From: Hyphomicrobiales bacterium
GTDB taxonomy: Bacteria; Pseudomonadota; Alphaproteobacteria; Rhizobiales; Rhizobiaceae
Assembly (NCBI GenBank): GCA_900472395.1
Contig: UCHV01000014.1
Location: forward strand, 186,001-250,000
Direction: 5' to 3'
Length of the DNA stretch: 64,000 bases
The notes under the pieces were generated by a model. That model did no database searches, had not been told where the DNA came from, and worked only from the letters and a program-made list of their open reading frames with translations. This document shows, piece by piece, positions 30,401 to 39,164 of the stretch. The position numbers and the translations under genes were made by a program. How positions within the stretch are numbered: position 1 is the stretch's first letter; each line of letters opens with the position of its first letter.

Positions 30401-30415
30401 GGTCGCTGTGCCCGG

Positions 30416-32053
30416 TTACTCGCTGATCGCCCCTGTGTCAGCTGCCTCGATCCTGAAGGCCGCAGCCATGAGCGTGCGCGTGTAGTCATTTTGCGGTGCG
30501 CGGAAAATCTGCTCGGCGGGCCCCGCCTCCATGACCTTGCCGAGACGCATGACAATCATTTCGTTGGCCAGCGCCTTCACCACTTTCAGGTCGTGACTGA
30601 TGAAGAGGTAGGCGAGCTGATGTTTCTGCTGCAGGTCACGCAGCAGATCGACCACCTGCGCCTGCACGGTCATGTCGAGTGCCGAGGTCGGCTCGTCGAG
30701 CATGACGAAACGGGGTTTCAGCACCATGGCACGGGCAATGGCGATACGCTGTCGCTGGCCGCCGGAAAATTCGTGCGGATAACGCCAGCGGGTGGCGGGA
30801 TCGAGGCCGACTTCATCCAGCGCCGCCGCAACGCGACGGTCTCGGTCTGCTGCCGACAGCGATTTTTCGTGAACCTTCAAGCCTTCGGCGACAATCTCAC
30901 CGACAGACATGCGCGGGCTGAGAGATCCATAAGGATCCTGAAACACCACCTGCAACCGGTCACGATAAGGCAGCATTCCCTTGAAGGACAAGCCGTCGAT
31001 CTGATTGCCGATGAAGCTGATGCGGCCTTTGGACGATATCAGCCGCGCAAGCGCCAGGCCAAGCGTCGTCTTGCCCGAGCCCGATTCGCCGACGACGCCC
31101 AGCGTTTCGCCGGCACGCAACGTCAGGTCGACGCCATCGACCGCCTTCACATGATCGACCACCTTGCGGAAGAAACCGGCCTTGACCGGAAACCATACCT
31201 TTATGTCCTTGCCCTCGATCACGACCGGCCGAGCCGGATCGGTGACCGGCGGCTCGCCCCGTGGTTCGGAGCCCAGAAGATGCCGGGTGTATTCATGGCT
31301 CGGGTTTTCAAACACGTCTTCGACCGCACCGGTCTCGACGATCTTGCCCTTGGTCATCACGCACACACGATCGGCGAATTTGCGAACTATGCCAAGATCA
31401 TGGGTGATGAACAGGATAGACATGCCGTAATCGACCTTTAGCCGGCTCAAGAGCTCGAGAATCTGGGCCTGCACGGTGACATCGAGCGCGGTGGTCGGCT
31501 CGTCGGCAATCAGGAGCTTTGGGCGGTTGGCGAGTGCCATGGCAATCATCACGCGCTGCCGCTGACCGCCGGACAATTCATGCGGAAACGCCTTCAGCCG
31601 CTTTTCCGGTTCGCGGATACCCACTTCATTGAGAAGCTCCAACGTGCGGACGCGCGCGGTCGCGAAATTCATGCCCTGATGCAGCGCCAGGATTTCACCG
31701 ATCTGCCGCTCGATCGAATGTAGCGGATTGAGCGAGGTCATCGGCTCCTGAAAGATCATGGTGATGTCATCACCACGCACATGTCGAAGCTCGGCATCGC
31801 TGGCCTTCAACATGTCCTTTCCATCGAACAGGATTTTTCCCGACGGGTGGCTGGCCGCCGGATAAGGCAGCAAGCGCAGGATCGAATTGGCCGATACGGA
31901 CTTGCCGGAACCGGATTCGCCAACCAACGCCAGCACTTCTCCCGGCGCGATATCGAATGACACGCGGTCAACGGCCAGCGACGTCTTGCCCCCCTGATGG
32001 AAGGCAACCGACAGGTCTTTGACGGAGAGAAGCGGTTCGATCCTGTTATTCAT
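30416..32053 (-). CDS. yejF: oligopeptide/muropeptide ABC transporter ATP-binding protein (tandem ATPase)
   Basis: A 545-residue protein made of two full ABC ATPase domains. Domain 1 has Walker A GESGSGKSVS and domain 2 has GESGSGKTTLG, each followed by an [12 protein letters not shown] or FSGGQRQR signature and an LDEPTSALD- or ADEPTTALD-type Walker B. Each half carries the C-terminal oligopeptide-transporter extension (HEYTRHLLG and NDYTRTLM). It powers YejB-YejE. Its ATG overlaps the yejE stop by four bases. Confidence 0.96.
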   Translation of the reverse strand: MNNRIEPLLSVKDLSVAFHQGGKTSLAVDRVSFDIAPGEVLALVGESGSGKSVSANSILRLLPYPAASHPSGKILFDGKDMLKASDAELRHVRGDDITMIFQEPMTSLNPLHSIERQIGEILALHQGMNFATARVRTLELLNEVGIREPEKRLKAFPHELSGGQRQRVMIAMALANRPKLLIADEPTTALDVTVQAQILELLSRLKVDYGMSILFITHDLGIVRKFADRVCVMTKGKIVETGAVEDVFENPSHEYTRHLLGSEPRGEPPVTDPARPVVIEGKDIKVWFPVKAGFFRKVVDHVKAVDGVDLTLRAGETLGVVGESGSGKTTLGLALARLISSKGRISFIGNQIDGLSFKGMLPYRDRLQVVFQDPYGSLSPRMSVGEIVAEGLKVHEKSLSAADRDRRVAAALDEVGLDPATRWRYPHEFSGGQRQRIAIARAMVLKPRFVMLDEPTSALDMTVQAQVVDLLRDLQQKHQLAYLFISHDLKVVKALANEMIVMRLGKVMEAGPAEQIFRAPQNDYTRTLMAAAFRIEAADTGAISE

Positions 32054-33198
32054 CTGAAAGCCTTTCGTGGATCGAAGGCATCACGCACGGCTTCACCGAT
32101 GAAGATCAGGAGCGACATCATTACCGACATCGCCATGAACGCGGTAATGCCGAGCCAGGGTGCCTGCAGGTTGTTCTTTCCCTGCGCGATCATTTCACCC
32201 AGTGACGGCGAGCCGGGCGGCATGCCGACGCCGAGGAAATCGAGCGATGTGAGTGTCGCGATGGAGCCGGACAGGATGAAAGGCAGAAATGTAAGGGTTG
32301 CGACCATGGCATTGGGCAGCAGGTGGCGCATCATGATCGTCCAGTTGCCGACACCCAAAGCCCGCGCTGCCCGCACATATTCGAAATTGCGGGCGCGCAG
32401 GAATTCCGCCCGCACCACGCCGACGAAGGCGACCCAGGAGAACAGCAGCATGATGCCGAGCAGGATGAAGAAGCCCGGCGGCAGGATGGCTGCGATGATC
32501 AGGAGAATGTAGAAGACCGGCATGGCCGACCAGATCTCGATGAAACGTTGCATCAGAAGATCGGTCCAGCCGCCAAAATATCCCTGCACTGCACCGGCGA
32601 ACACTCCGATCACCGCGGACGCAATGGTTAGAGCCAGGCCGAACAGGACGGAGATGCGAAAACCGTAGATCAGACGGGCAGCGACATCGCGCGCCTGGTC
32701 ATCTGTTCCAAGCCAGTTCAGGTTACCCAGCGAACAATTCGGATCGGCATCCTTTTGGGCATAGGCGCTGCAGCGATCGGCCTTGTCCATCAGCCAGAAC
32801 GGTTCGGTCGGCGCCGAATGCGGGATCTGCGAATTGACCGTCTGGTAGGAATAGCGGATTGGCGGCCAGATCATCCAGCCATTGGCCTCGATTTCCTGGG
32901 TAATGTATTCGGAGCGGTAATCGGTGGTGGCCAGAAAGCCGCCGAACTTTTCCTCCGGGTAATCGACCAGCACCGGGTAGAGGATCTCCCCCTTGTAGGA
33001 GGCGATGATCGGCCGGTCGTTGGCGATGAATTCCGCCATCATGCTTGCGAAAAACAGGACGAGAAAAATCCAGAAGGACCAGAAACCCCGGCCATTGGCG
33101 CGAAAATTCTGCCAGCGGCGCAGGCTGGTCGGAGACCAGAAACCCTTGGGTGGTGCCGATATCTGGGCGGCTGCGGTTGCCACGGAAGCGTCGGTCAT
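32050..33198 (-). CDS. yejE: oligopeptide/muropeptide ABC transporter permease
   Basis: A 382-residue DppC-type permease started at the ATG at 33196-33198, where it overlaps the yejB stop (TGATG). An open extension of 150 residues upstream lies antisense-free but inside yejB and is not coding. After an N-terminal helix near residue 40 there is a long periplasmic loop with the family's NLNWLGTDDQARDVAARLIYG, and then the permease helices, with the EAA-type loop RAEFLRARNFEYVRAARALG. It pairs with YejB in the inner membrane. Confidence 0.95.
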   Translation of the reverse strand: MTDASVATAAAQISAPPKGFWSPTSLRRWQNFRANGRGFWSFWIFLVLFFASMMAEFIANDRPIIASYKGEILYPVLVDYPEEKFGGFLATTDYRSEYITQEIEANGWMIWPPIRYSYQTVNSQIPHSAPTEPFWLMDKADRCSAYAQKDADPNCSLGNLNWLGTDDQARDVAARLIYGFRISVLFGLALTIASAVIGVFAGAVQGYFGGWTDLLMQRFIEIWSAMPVFYILLIIAAILPPGFFILLGIMLLFSWVAFVGVVRAEFLRARNFEYVRAARALGVGNWTIMMRHLLPNAMVATLTFLPFILSGSIATLTSLDFLGVGMPPGSPSLGEMIAQGKNNLQAPWLGITAFMAMSVMMSLLIFIGEAVRDAFDPRKAFR

Positions 33199-34277
33199 CA
33201 GACGTCCCTCCGCTCGAAATCGATACGCGGGTCGATCCAGGTATAGATCAGGTCGGAAACAAGGCTGATGACGAGACCCATCAGCGAGAAGATGAAGAGC
33301 GTACCGAACACGATCGGATAGTCCCGATTGATGATGGCGAGATAGCCGAGACGCCCGAGCCCATCGAGCGAAAAGATGTTTTCGATAAGAAGCGAGCCGG
33401 TGAAGAAGGCCGAGATAAAGGCCCCCGGGAAGCCTGCAATGACGATCAGCATGGCGTTGCGGAAAACGTGTCCGTAAAGCACCTGCCGCTCGTTCAGCCC
33501 CTTGGCCCGCGCGGTCGTTACATACTGTTTCTTGATCTCGTCGATGAACGAGTTCTTGGTCAGCAATGTCGTCGTGGCGAATGCCGACAGCGACAGCGCG
33601 ATCAACGGCAATGTCAGGTGCCAGAAATAGTCGACGACCTTTTCCCACCAGGACAGTTCCGCAAAGTTATCGGAAACGATGCCACGCAACGGGAACCAGT
33701 CGAAGAAAGAACCGCCGGCAAACAGCACGATCAGCAGAATGCCGAACAGGAAACTCGGCACGGCATACCCGACGATGATGATGCCGGAGGTCCACACATC
33801 GAAAGCCGATCCGTCGGTGACGGCCTTGCGGATGCCGAGCGGGATGGAAATGATGTAGGAAAACAAGAGGATCCAGACGCCGAGCGACAGCGACACCGGC
33901 AGTTTGTCGAGGATGAGGTCGATGACCGGCGTATTGCGGAAAAAGCTCTCGCCGAAATCGAAGCGGGCGTAATTCCACATCATGTCGAGAAAACGCGTCA
34001 GCGGCGGCTTGTCGAAACCGAACTGCTGCTCGAGCTTCTTGATGAATTCGGGATCCAGCCCCTGTGCGCCGCGATACTGACCTTCATCCCCGACCTGGGT
34101 GGCAAGATCGTTGCCGCCACCCGACAGGCGATCGCCGGCATCCGAGCCTTGCAGCTGTGCGATGACCTGTTCGACCGGACCGCCGGGCGCAAACTGAATG
34201 ACGATGAAGGAAAACGCCATGATGCCGATCAGCGTCGGGATCACCAGAAGAAGGCGGCGGAGAATATAGGCGCCCAT
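33198..34277 (-). CDS. yejB: oligopeptide/muropeptide ABC transporter permease
   Basis: A 359-residue DppB-type permease. It opens with [21 protein letters not shown], the typical first helix, and has the EAA loop [27 protein letters not shown] near the C-terminal third. It overlaps yejE by one base. A 130-base gap with two hairpins separates it from the binding-protein gene, so the binding protein may be made in excess. Confidence 0.95.
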   Translation of the reverse strand: MGAYILRRLLLVIPTLIGIMAFSFIVIQFAPGGPVEQVIAQLQGSDAGDRLSGGGNDLATQVGDEGQYRGAQGLDPEFIKKLEQQFGFDKPPLTRFLDMMWNYARFDFGESFFRNTPVIDLILDKLPVSLSLGVWILLFSYIISIPLGIRKAVTDGSAFDVWTSGIIIVGYAVPSFLFGILLIVLFAGGSFFDWFPLRGIVSDNFAELSWWEKVVDYFWHLTLPLIALSLSAFATTTLLTKNSFIDEIKKQYVTTARAKGLNERQVLYGHVFRNAMLIVIAGFPGAFISAFFTGSLLIENIFSLDGLGRLGYLAIINRDYPIVFGTLFIFSLMGLVISLVSDLIYTWIDPRIDFERRDV

Positions 34278-34305
34278 CAGCGCTCCCTGATCGTCGTTGT
34301 GTGCG

Positions 34306-34326
34306 TTTCACCAGGGACCGGTGAAA
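34306..34326 (-). repeat. hairpin 2 in the yejA-yejB gap
   Basis: TTTCACC (34306-34312) and GGTGAAA (34320-34326) are inverted repeats around a 7-base loop. There is no T run, so a transcript-stabilising or processing role is more likely than termination. Confidence 0.45.
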
Positions 34327-34373
34327 ACGGTATTCCTGCATGGATGCGAATCATCGGGCCATTTGGACCAGTT

Positions 34374-34394
34374 GGGCTTGCATGAAGCAAGCCC
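34374..34394 (-). repeat. hairpin 1 in the yejA-yejB gap
   Basis: GGGCTTGC (34374-34381) pairs perfectly with GCAAGCCC (34387-34394) with a 5-base loop, 14 bases past the yejA stop. Such hairpins after binding-protein genes often protect the upstream mRNA part. Confidence 0.55.
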
Positions 34395-34407
34395 CGGCTC
34401 CGAAAGC

Positions 34408-36258
34408 TCATTTGCCTGCCGGTCTCTCGTACCAGATAGCGGGAAAGCCGATATCGTATTCAGGAAGGCTCGCAGGATGCTCGATACGGTCCCAATAAGC
34501 GATCTTTTCCTCGCCGGAATAAAACATCGGCACGACATAATTGTTGGCCAGCAGGACACGGTCCATCGCCTTGATCGCCGCCACCTGTTCGTCACGATTG
34601 GGGGCAAACACGATCTTGCGTATCAGCGCATCGACAGCGGGGTCGGAGATGCCGGCGTAGTTTTTCGAGCCTTGCCGATCGACGGATTCCGACCCCCAGT
34701 AGTCGGCCTGCTCGTTGCCGGGGTTCATGCTCTGCGCCCATATGCCGTAGAGCATGTCGTAATCGAAACTGCGGACACGGTTGATATATTGCGAGGAGTC
34801 GACGGTGCGAATGCGGGCATCGATGCCGATCTTCTTAAGGCTCGCCACATAGGGAATGACGGTTCGCTCCTGCGCGGCGTTGCTGAGCAGGATTTCGAAG
34901 CTCATTGGCTTGCCGGTCTTGGCATTGACCATGCGGTTGCCCTTCAAGTCCCAACCGGCTTCCTTCAAAAGCCCGATGGCCTTGAGCAGGTTTGCGCGGA
35001 CCTTGCTCGGATCGCCACCCACCGGGTTGACGAAAGGCTCGGTGAAGACGCGCGCCGGAACCTTTTCCTTCAACTCCTGCAGCAATTCGAGTTCACGTCC
35101 CTGCGGCAGGCCGGAAGATGCCAGTTCCGTTCCCCAGAAGAAACTGTCGACACGCTTCAAGCCGCCAAATGCGAGGTTCTTGTTGATATCCTCGAAGTCA
35201 TAGGCGTAGTTGAGTGCTTCGCGCACCCGCGCATCCTTGAACAGGTCGCGGCGCATATTCGGAACGAATGCCTGCATGACACCAACTGCCTTGAACGGAT
35301 TGGTGAGCGCTTCCCGTTTTACACGTCCGTCCTTCACCGCATCGAAATCGTAACGGGTTGCCCAGCGGCTCGAACTGTTTTCACGGCGATAATCGATCGT
35401 GCCGGCGCGAAACGCCTCAAAAGCAACGTCGCTGTCCGAGAAATAGGTATAGCTGATGGTGCGGAAATTGTTCTGACCGAGATTGATCGGCAGATCCTTG
35501 CCCCAATAATCGTCGCGCAATTCATAGCGGATCGAGGATCCGGGCTGGGCGGCGGCGATTTTGTAGGGACCGGAGCCCATGACGATATCGAGCGTGGTGC
35601 GGGAAATATCCCGCTGCTTGCCCTTGTCGTCCTGCCCTTCCCACCAATGCTTGGGCAGGATCGGAAAATCGCCAACGATCGAGGGCAATTCCTTGTTGCC
35701 CTTTTCGTCGAAGCGGAAAGTCACCTCGCGTTCCCCGGTCTTTTCGACCTTGGCGACATGACGGTAATAACCGGAATATCTCGCGCTCAGTTCCTTCAGC
35801 TTTTCCAGGCTGAAGATCACGTCCTCCGGCGTTACCGGCTGGCCATCCGCCCACTTCGCCTCGGCCCGCAGGCGAAAGCTGGCCGACGACATGTCATCGG
35901 GATAGGAGACCGCTTCAGCCAGAAGGCCATAGGTGCCGAACACCTCGTTTTCCGAACGCTTCATCAGCGTGTCGTAGATCATTTCGAGATCGAGCACCGG
36001 CGAGCCACGGTCGATGGCCAGGTTGAGATTGTCGAATGTACCGTCAGCTGCAAGCCGCAGTTGGCCGGCCTTCGGGGCATTCACATCCACATAAGGAAGC
36101 TGCTTGAAATCCGCCGGCAATTCGAGCTCGCCGATGACGGCCGTGCCATGCCGCCATTTCTGTTCCTGTCCGGCATCCTGTGCGTGAACTCCCGAAGCCA
36201 CCACGATCGCCGTCGTTACAGCAATCGCCAAACCTGTCTTCAGCCGGAACCAAGCCAT
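34408..36258 (-). CDS. yejA: periplasmic binding protein of the YejABEF importer
   Basis: A 616-residue extracellular solute-binding protein of family 5. I start at the ATG at 36256-36258, with AAGAGG upstream; the following residues form a signal peptide (about 1-26, ending VHAQ). The conserved SBP_bac_5 stretch AEAVSYPDDMSSASFRLR follows. In enterobacteria YejABEF takes up microcin C and peptides. In Agrobacterium YejBEF with its binding protein YepA imports murein fragments, and in Sinorhizobium it affects sensitivity to plant NCR peptides. The divergent mepA gene supports a cell-wall recycling role here. Confidence 0.93.
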   Translation of the reverse strand: MAWFRLKTGLAIAVTTAIVVASGVHAQDAGQEQKWRHGTAVIGELELPADFKQLPYVDVNAPKAGQLRLAADGTFDNLNLAIDRGSPVLDLEMIYDTLMKRSENEVFGTYGLLAEAVSYPDDMSSASFRLRAEAKWADGQPVTPEDVIFSLEKLKELSARYSGYYRHVAKVEKTGEREVTFRFDEKGNKELPSIVGDFPILPKHWWEGQDDKGKQRDISRTTLDIVMGSGPYKIAAAQPGSSIRYELRDDYWGKDLPINLGQNNFRTISYTYFSDSDVAFEAFRAGTIDYRRENSSSRWATRYDFDAVKDGRVKREALTNPFKAVGVMQAFVPNMRRDLFKDARVREALNYAYDFEDINKNLAFGGLKRVDSFFWGTELASSGLPQGRELELLQELKEKVPARVFTEPFVNPVGGDPSKVRANLLKAIGLLKEAGWDLKGNRMVNAKTGKPMSFEILLSNAAQERTVIPYVASLKKIGIDARIRTVDSSQYINRVRSFDYDMLYGIWAQSMNPGNEQADYWGSESVDRQGSKNYAGISDPAVDALIRKIVFAPNRDEQVAAIKAMDRVLLANNYVVPMFYSGEEKIAYWDRIEHPASLPEYDIGFPAIWYERPAGK

Positions 36259-36436
36259 CCAAAACCTCTTGCCTGCATTTTCTGTTGCAGCGAAGCATAG
36301 GGCAAAACGGGGCGAAAAACAGGAGACCACGCCTCACAAGCGTATTATCGGAGAAGATAATTCACCATTGTCGATCTCCATTTCACCAAAATCCGATTTC
36401 ACGGTAAAACCAAATCAACAGAGTGATTTGCGGCAG

Positions 36437-37483
36437 ATGAACATGACAGCGATTTCCCGGAGCTTTTGGGGCCTGACGGCCGTAGCGATGCTGTGCGGCG
36501 CGTTGGCCGAACCATTGGCCGCGCAGGAAGGCACACCCGCAAAGCAGCTGTTCGGCTCCGTTGCCTTGCCGTCAGAAGGGGCATCCACCTCCTTCGGTTC
36601 TTATGCCAAGGGCTGCCAGATGGGCGCCGTCGCCATGCCCGAAGATGGCCCGACATGGCAGGCCATGCGCCTGTCACGCAACCGCCGCTGGGGACAGCCG
36701 CAACTGGTGGCGCTGTTGCAGCGCTTTTCCATGGACGCGGCAAGGCTCGGCTGGGGTTCCGGCATTCTGATCGGCGATATTTCGCAGCCGCGCGGCGGAC
36801 CGATGCTGACCGGCCATGCGTCCCATCAGATCGGACTGGATGCCGATATCTGGTTCACGCCGATGCCCGAACGCCACATGACGGCGGCAGAACGCGAAAA
36901 ACTGCCCTTCACCTCCATGCTCGACAAGAGCAAGTTCCTCACCGTGGATCAGCGTCGCTGGACCTTTACCCACGCAAAACTCGTCATGCAGGCGGCAAGT
37001 TATCCCGATGTGGAGCGGATTTTCGTCAATCCGGCCATCAAGAAGAAACTCTGCGAAACATGGACGGGCAATCGTTCATTGTTGGGCAAGGTGCGGCCGA
37101 TCTACGGGCATGACGAGCATTTCCATATTCGCATGCGCTGCCCGGCGGGTGATACGAACTGCCGACCGCAAACTTCGGTGCCGGCAGGCGATGGCTGCGA
37201 CAAATCGCTCGCATGGTGGTTTACCCCAGAGCCCTGGGCAAAACCGAAGGCGGACCCGAGCGAAAAACCGGTCAAGCCGCGCCAGGTCATGCTGTCGGAC
37301 CTGCCGAAGGCCTGTGCCGCCGTGCTTGCCGCACCGTCAGACAAGGCCATTGCCGAAGTTACCAGCGGTGCTGCGCGGATCGCGCCGCGTCCAGGCGCCG
37401 TATTGCCGCAAGGCGGTGCTGCAGCGGTTACCGAAGCGCCGCCCGCCGACGTGCCTCTGCCACGCTCGCGTCCGGGTAACTAA
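36437..37483 (+). CDS. mepA: penicillin-insensitive murein endopeptidase (M74 family)
   Basis: A 348-residue exported LAS-type metallopeptidase that cuts D-alanyl-meso-diaminopimelate crosslinks in murein. Signal peptide at 1-29. The zinc motif GHASHQIGLDADIWF is at residues 126-140, and the second zinc-ligand motif HDEHFHIRMRCP lies about 100 residues later. The C-terminal 90 residues form a Pro/Ala-rich extension (ending PPADVPLPRSRPGN) that is not in the E. coli enzyme of about 274 residues. I begin at the ATG at 36437; the next ATG at 36443 is also possible. It is divergent from yejA, 178 bases apart. Confidence 0.93.
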   Translation: MNMTAISRSFWGLTAVAMLCGALAEPLAAQEGTPAKQLFGSVALPSEGASTSFGSYAKGCQMGAVAMPEDGPTWQAMRLSRNRRWGQPQLVALLQRFSMDAARLGWGSGILIGDISQPRGGPMLTGHASHQIGLDADIWFTPMPERHMTAAEREKLPFTSMLDKSKFLTVDQRRWTFTHAKLVMQAASYPDVERIFVNPAIKKKLCETWTGNRSLLGKVRPIYGHDEHFHIRMRCPAGDTNCRPQTSVPAGDGCDKSLAWWFTPEPWAKPKADPSEKPVKPRQVMLSDLPKACAAVLAAPSDKAIAEVTSGAARIAPRPGAVLPQGGAAAVTEAPPADVPLPRSRPGN

Positions 37484-37600
37484 GCCTGTTGGCAAAAACC
37501 TGATCTCCAGTCTAGAAATCCATGGCGTCTTGCCGAAGCGGGCAAGCGCTATGGAAATCGCAGGCAAAAGCCCTATAAGTTCCACGGGCGAGGAGACACC

Positions 37601-37981
37601 ATGTCGGGCAGGAAATGTATTGCGCTGATCGCGCATGACGAAAAGAAAAGCGACATGGCGGATTTCGCCCGCGCCCATGAGGCGTCGCTGGCGCCGTTCA
37701 GGATCGTCGCCACCGGCACGACCGGCGGCCGTGTGCAGGAAGCCGCACCGGGACTGGACGTTACCCGCCTGAAAAGCGGCCCCTTGGGCGGCGACCAGCA
37801 GATCGGCGCGATGATCGCCACCGGCGAAGTCGACATGTTGATCTTCTTCATAGACCCGCTTTCCGCGCTGCCCCATGACGTTGATGTCAAGGCGCTGACC
37901 CGGCTTGCCACCGTCTACGATATCCCCATGGCGCTTAACCGCGCGACAGCTGAAAAATTCATCGATTTCCAGAAGGACTGA
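37601..37981 (+). CDS. mgsA: methylglyoxal synthase
   Basis: A 126-residue enzyme converting dihydroxyacetone phosphate to methylglyoxal and phosphate, a bypass of lower glycolysis when sugar phosphates build up. The phosphate-binding GTTGG is at 39-43, and [10 protein letters not shown] (60-69) contains the catalytic aspartate D65. The family length is about 130-150. A CGAGGAG lies before the ATG. It is followed nine bases later by glucokinase, so glucose phosphorylation and the overflow bypass are probably expressed together. Confidence 0.95.
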   Translation: MSGRKCIALIAHDEKKSDMADFARAHEASLAPFRIVATGTTGGRVQEAAPGLDVTRLKSGPLGGDQQIGAMIATGEVDMLIFFIDPLSALPHDVDVKALTRLATVYDIPMALNRATAEKFIDFQKD

Positions 37982-37989
37982 CGTTTCTA

Positions 37990-39012
37990 ATGGCCGACAG
38001 CATGAAGACCGACGCTCTCCCTTTTCCCATTCTTCTCGGCGATATCGGCGGCACCAATGCCCGCTTTTCCGTGCTTGCCGATGCGAAGGCGGAAGCCACA
38101 CCCTTCGTCAGCGTCAAGACGGCCGATTACCCGACGATCGATGAGGCGATCAGACAGGTCGTGCTTGAAGGCAGCAGCCTGAAGCCACGTTCCGCCATTC
38201 TGGCCGTTGCCGGACCTATCGATGGTCACGAGATCGACCTCACCAATTGCGACTGGGTCGTGCGTCCGAAAAAGATGATCTCCGATCTCGGCTTCGACGA
38301 CGTGCTCGTCGTCAACGACTTCGAAGCGCAGGCGCTGGCAGCCTCCGAACTCGGTCCCGATCACCGCGAAACGCTCGGCCCCGAAGGCGAACCGCATATG
38401 GCATCGCGCGTTGTGCTCGGGCCCGGCACCGGACTGGGCGTTGCCGGTCTGGTTCATGCCCGAGACATGTGGTTTCCGGTTCCCGGCGAAGGCGGCCATG
38501 TGGATGTCGGACCGCGTTCGGACCGCGACTTCGCAATCTTCCCGCATCTGAAGCGTATCGAAGGCCGCGTGTCGGCCGAGGAAATCCTCAGCGGTCGCGG
38601 CCTCGTCAATATATATCGGGCAATCTGTGCCGCCGATGGCGCGGAGCCGACATTGAAGGATCCGGCGGATGTCACGGCTGCGGGCCTCAACGGGTCCAAC
38701 GAACAGGCCGTCGAAACCCTGTCGCTGTTTTCCACCTATCTCGGCCGTGTGGCCGGCGACATGGCGCTGATCTTCATGGCGCGGGGCGGGGTTTATCTCG
38801 CCGGCGGCATCTCCCAGAAGATCCTTGCCGCATTGAAGAAGCCGGAATTCCGCGCAGCCTTTCAGGACAAAGCGCCGCACACCGAACTGCTTGCCACCAT
38901 TCCGACCTTTGTGGTGACGCACCCCCAGGCCGCGCTGGCCGGCCTCGCCAGCTTCGCCCGCAGGCCTTCCGCTTACGGCGTTTCGATGGATGAACGTCGC
39001 TGGAAGCGGTAA
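37990..39012 (+). CDS. glk: glucokinase
   Basis: A 340-residue glucokinase of the ROK-independent bacterial Glk family. The ATP/phosphate motif [11 protein letters not shown] is at residues 16-26, with [10 protein letters not shown] and [10 protein letters not shown] following as adenosine and sugar-binding blocks. It phosphorylates free cytoplasmic glucose. The ribosome binding site is weak, so it may be translated from reinitiation after mgsA, which ends eight bases earlier. A set of hairpins follows the gene. Confidence 0.96.
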   Translation: MADSMKTDALPFPILLGDIGGTNARFSVLADAKAEATPFVSVKTADYPTIDEAIRQVVLEGSSLKPRSAILAVAGPIDGHEIDLTNCDWVVRPKKMISDLGFDDVLVVNDFEAQALAASELGPDHRETLGPEGEPHMASRVVLGPGTGLGVAGLVHARDMWFPVPGEGGHVDVGPRSDRDFAIFPHLKRIEGRVSAEEILSGRGLVNIYRAICAADGAEPTLKDPADVTAAGLNGSNEQAVETLSLFSTYLGRVAGDMALIFMARGGVYLAGGISQKILAALKKPEFRAAFQDKAPHTELLATIPTFVVTHPQAALAGLASFARRPSAYGVSMDERRWKR

Positions 39013-39028
39013 AAGCGGTTGATATCGA

Positions 39029-39146
39029 TTGCATTTGTGCACGTCCCTTTGGCCTGCACAAATGCAACAAGCCCTCCGAATCGTTTGGCTTCACTAGCCA
39101 AAACGCTACCAACTGGTTAAGACGCGCCTCCGACAACGGCGTTTTT
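39029..39146 (+). ncRNA. candidate small RNA between glk and the ABC exporter (three hairpins)
   Basis: Three hairpins follow each other in the 152-base gap. The first has a perfect 13-base-pair stem (39029-39041 with 39055-39067) and the loop CGTCCCTTTGGCC. The second (39082-39105) pairs CGTTTGGCT with AGCCAAAACG, one base bulged. The third (39125-39141) is CGCC/GGCG followed at once by TTTTT, an intrinsic terminator. A long-stem hairpin ending in a terminator is a typical small-RNA layout, but no clear promoter is visible, and it could simply be the 3' end of the glk transcript. I cannot assign it to a named family. Confidence 0.45.
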
Positions 39147-39164
39147 GCGTCAACGTTTTGGTGA

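Noticed and set aside
33199..33648. N-terminal extension of yejE by 150 codons
   Set aside because: It overlaps yejB in another frame and does not resemble permease sequence; the ATG overlapping the yejB stop fits the operon.
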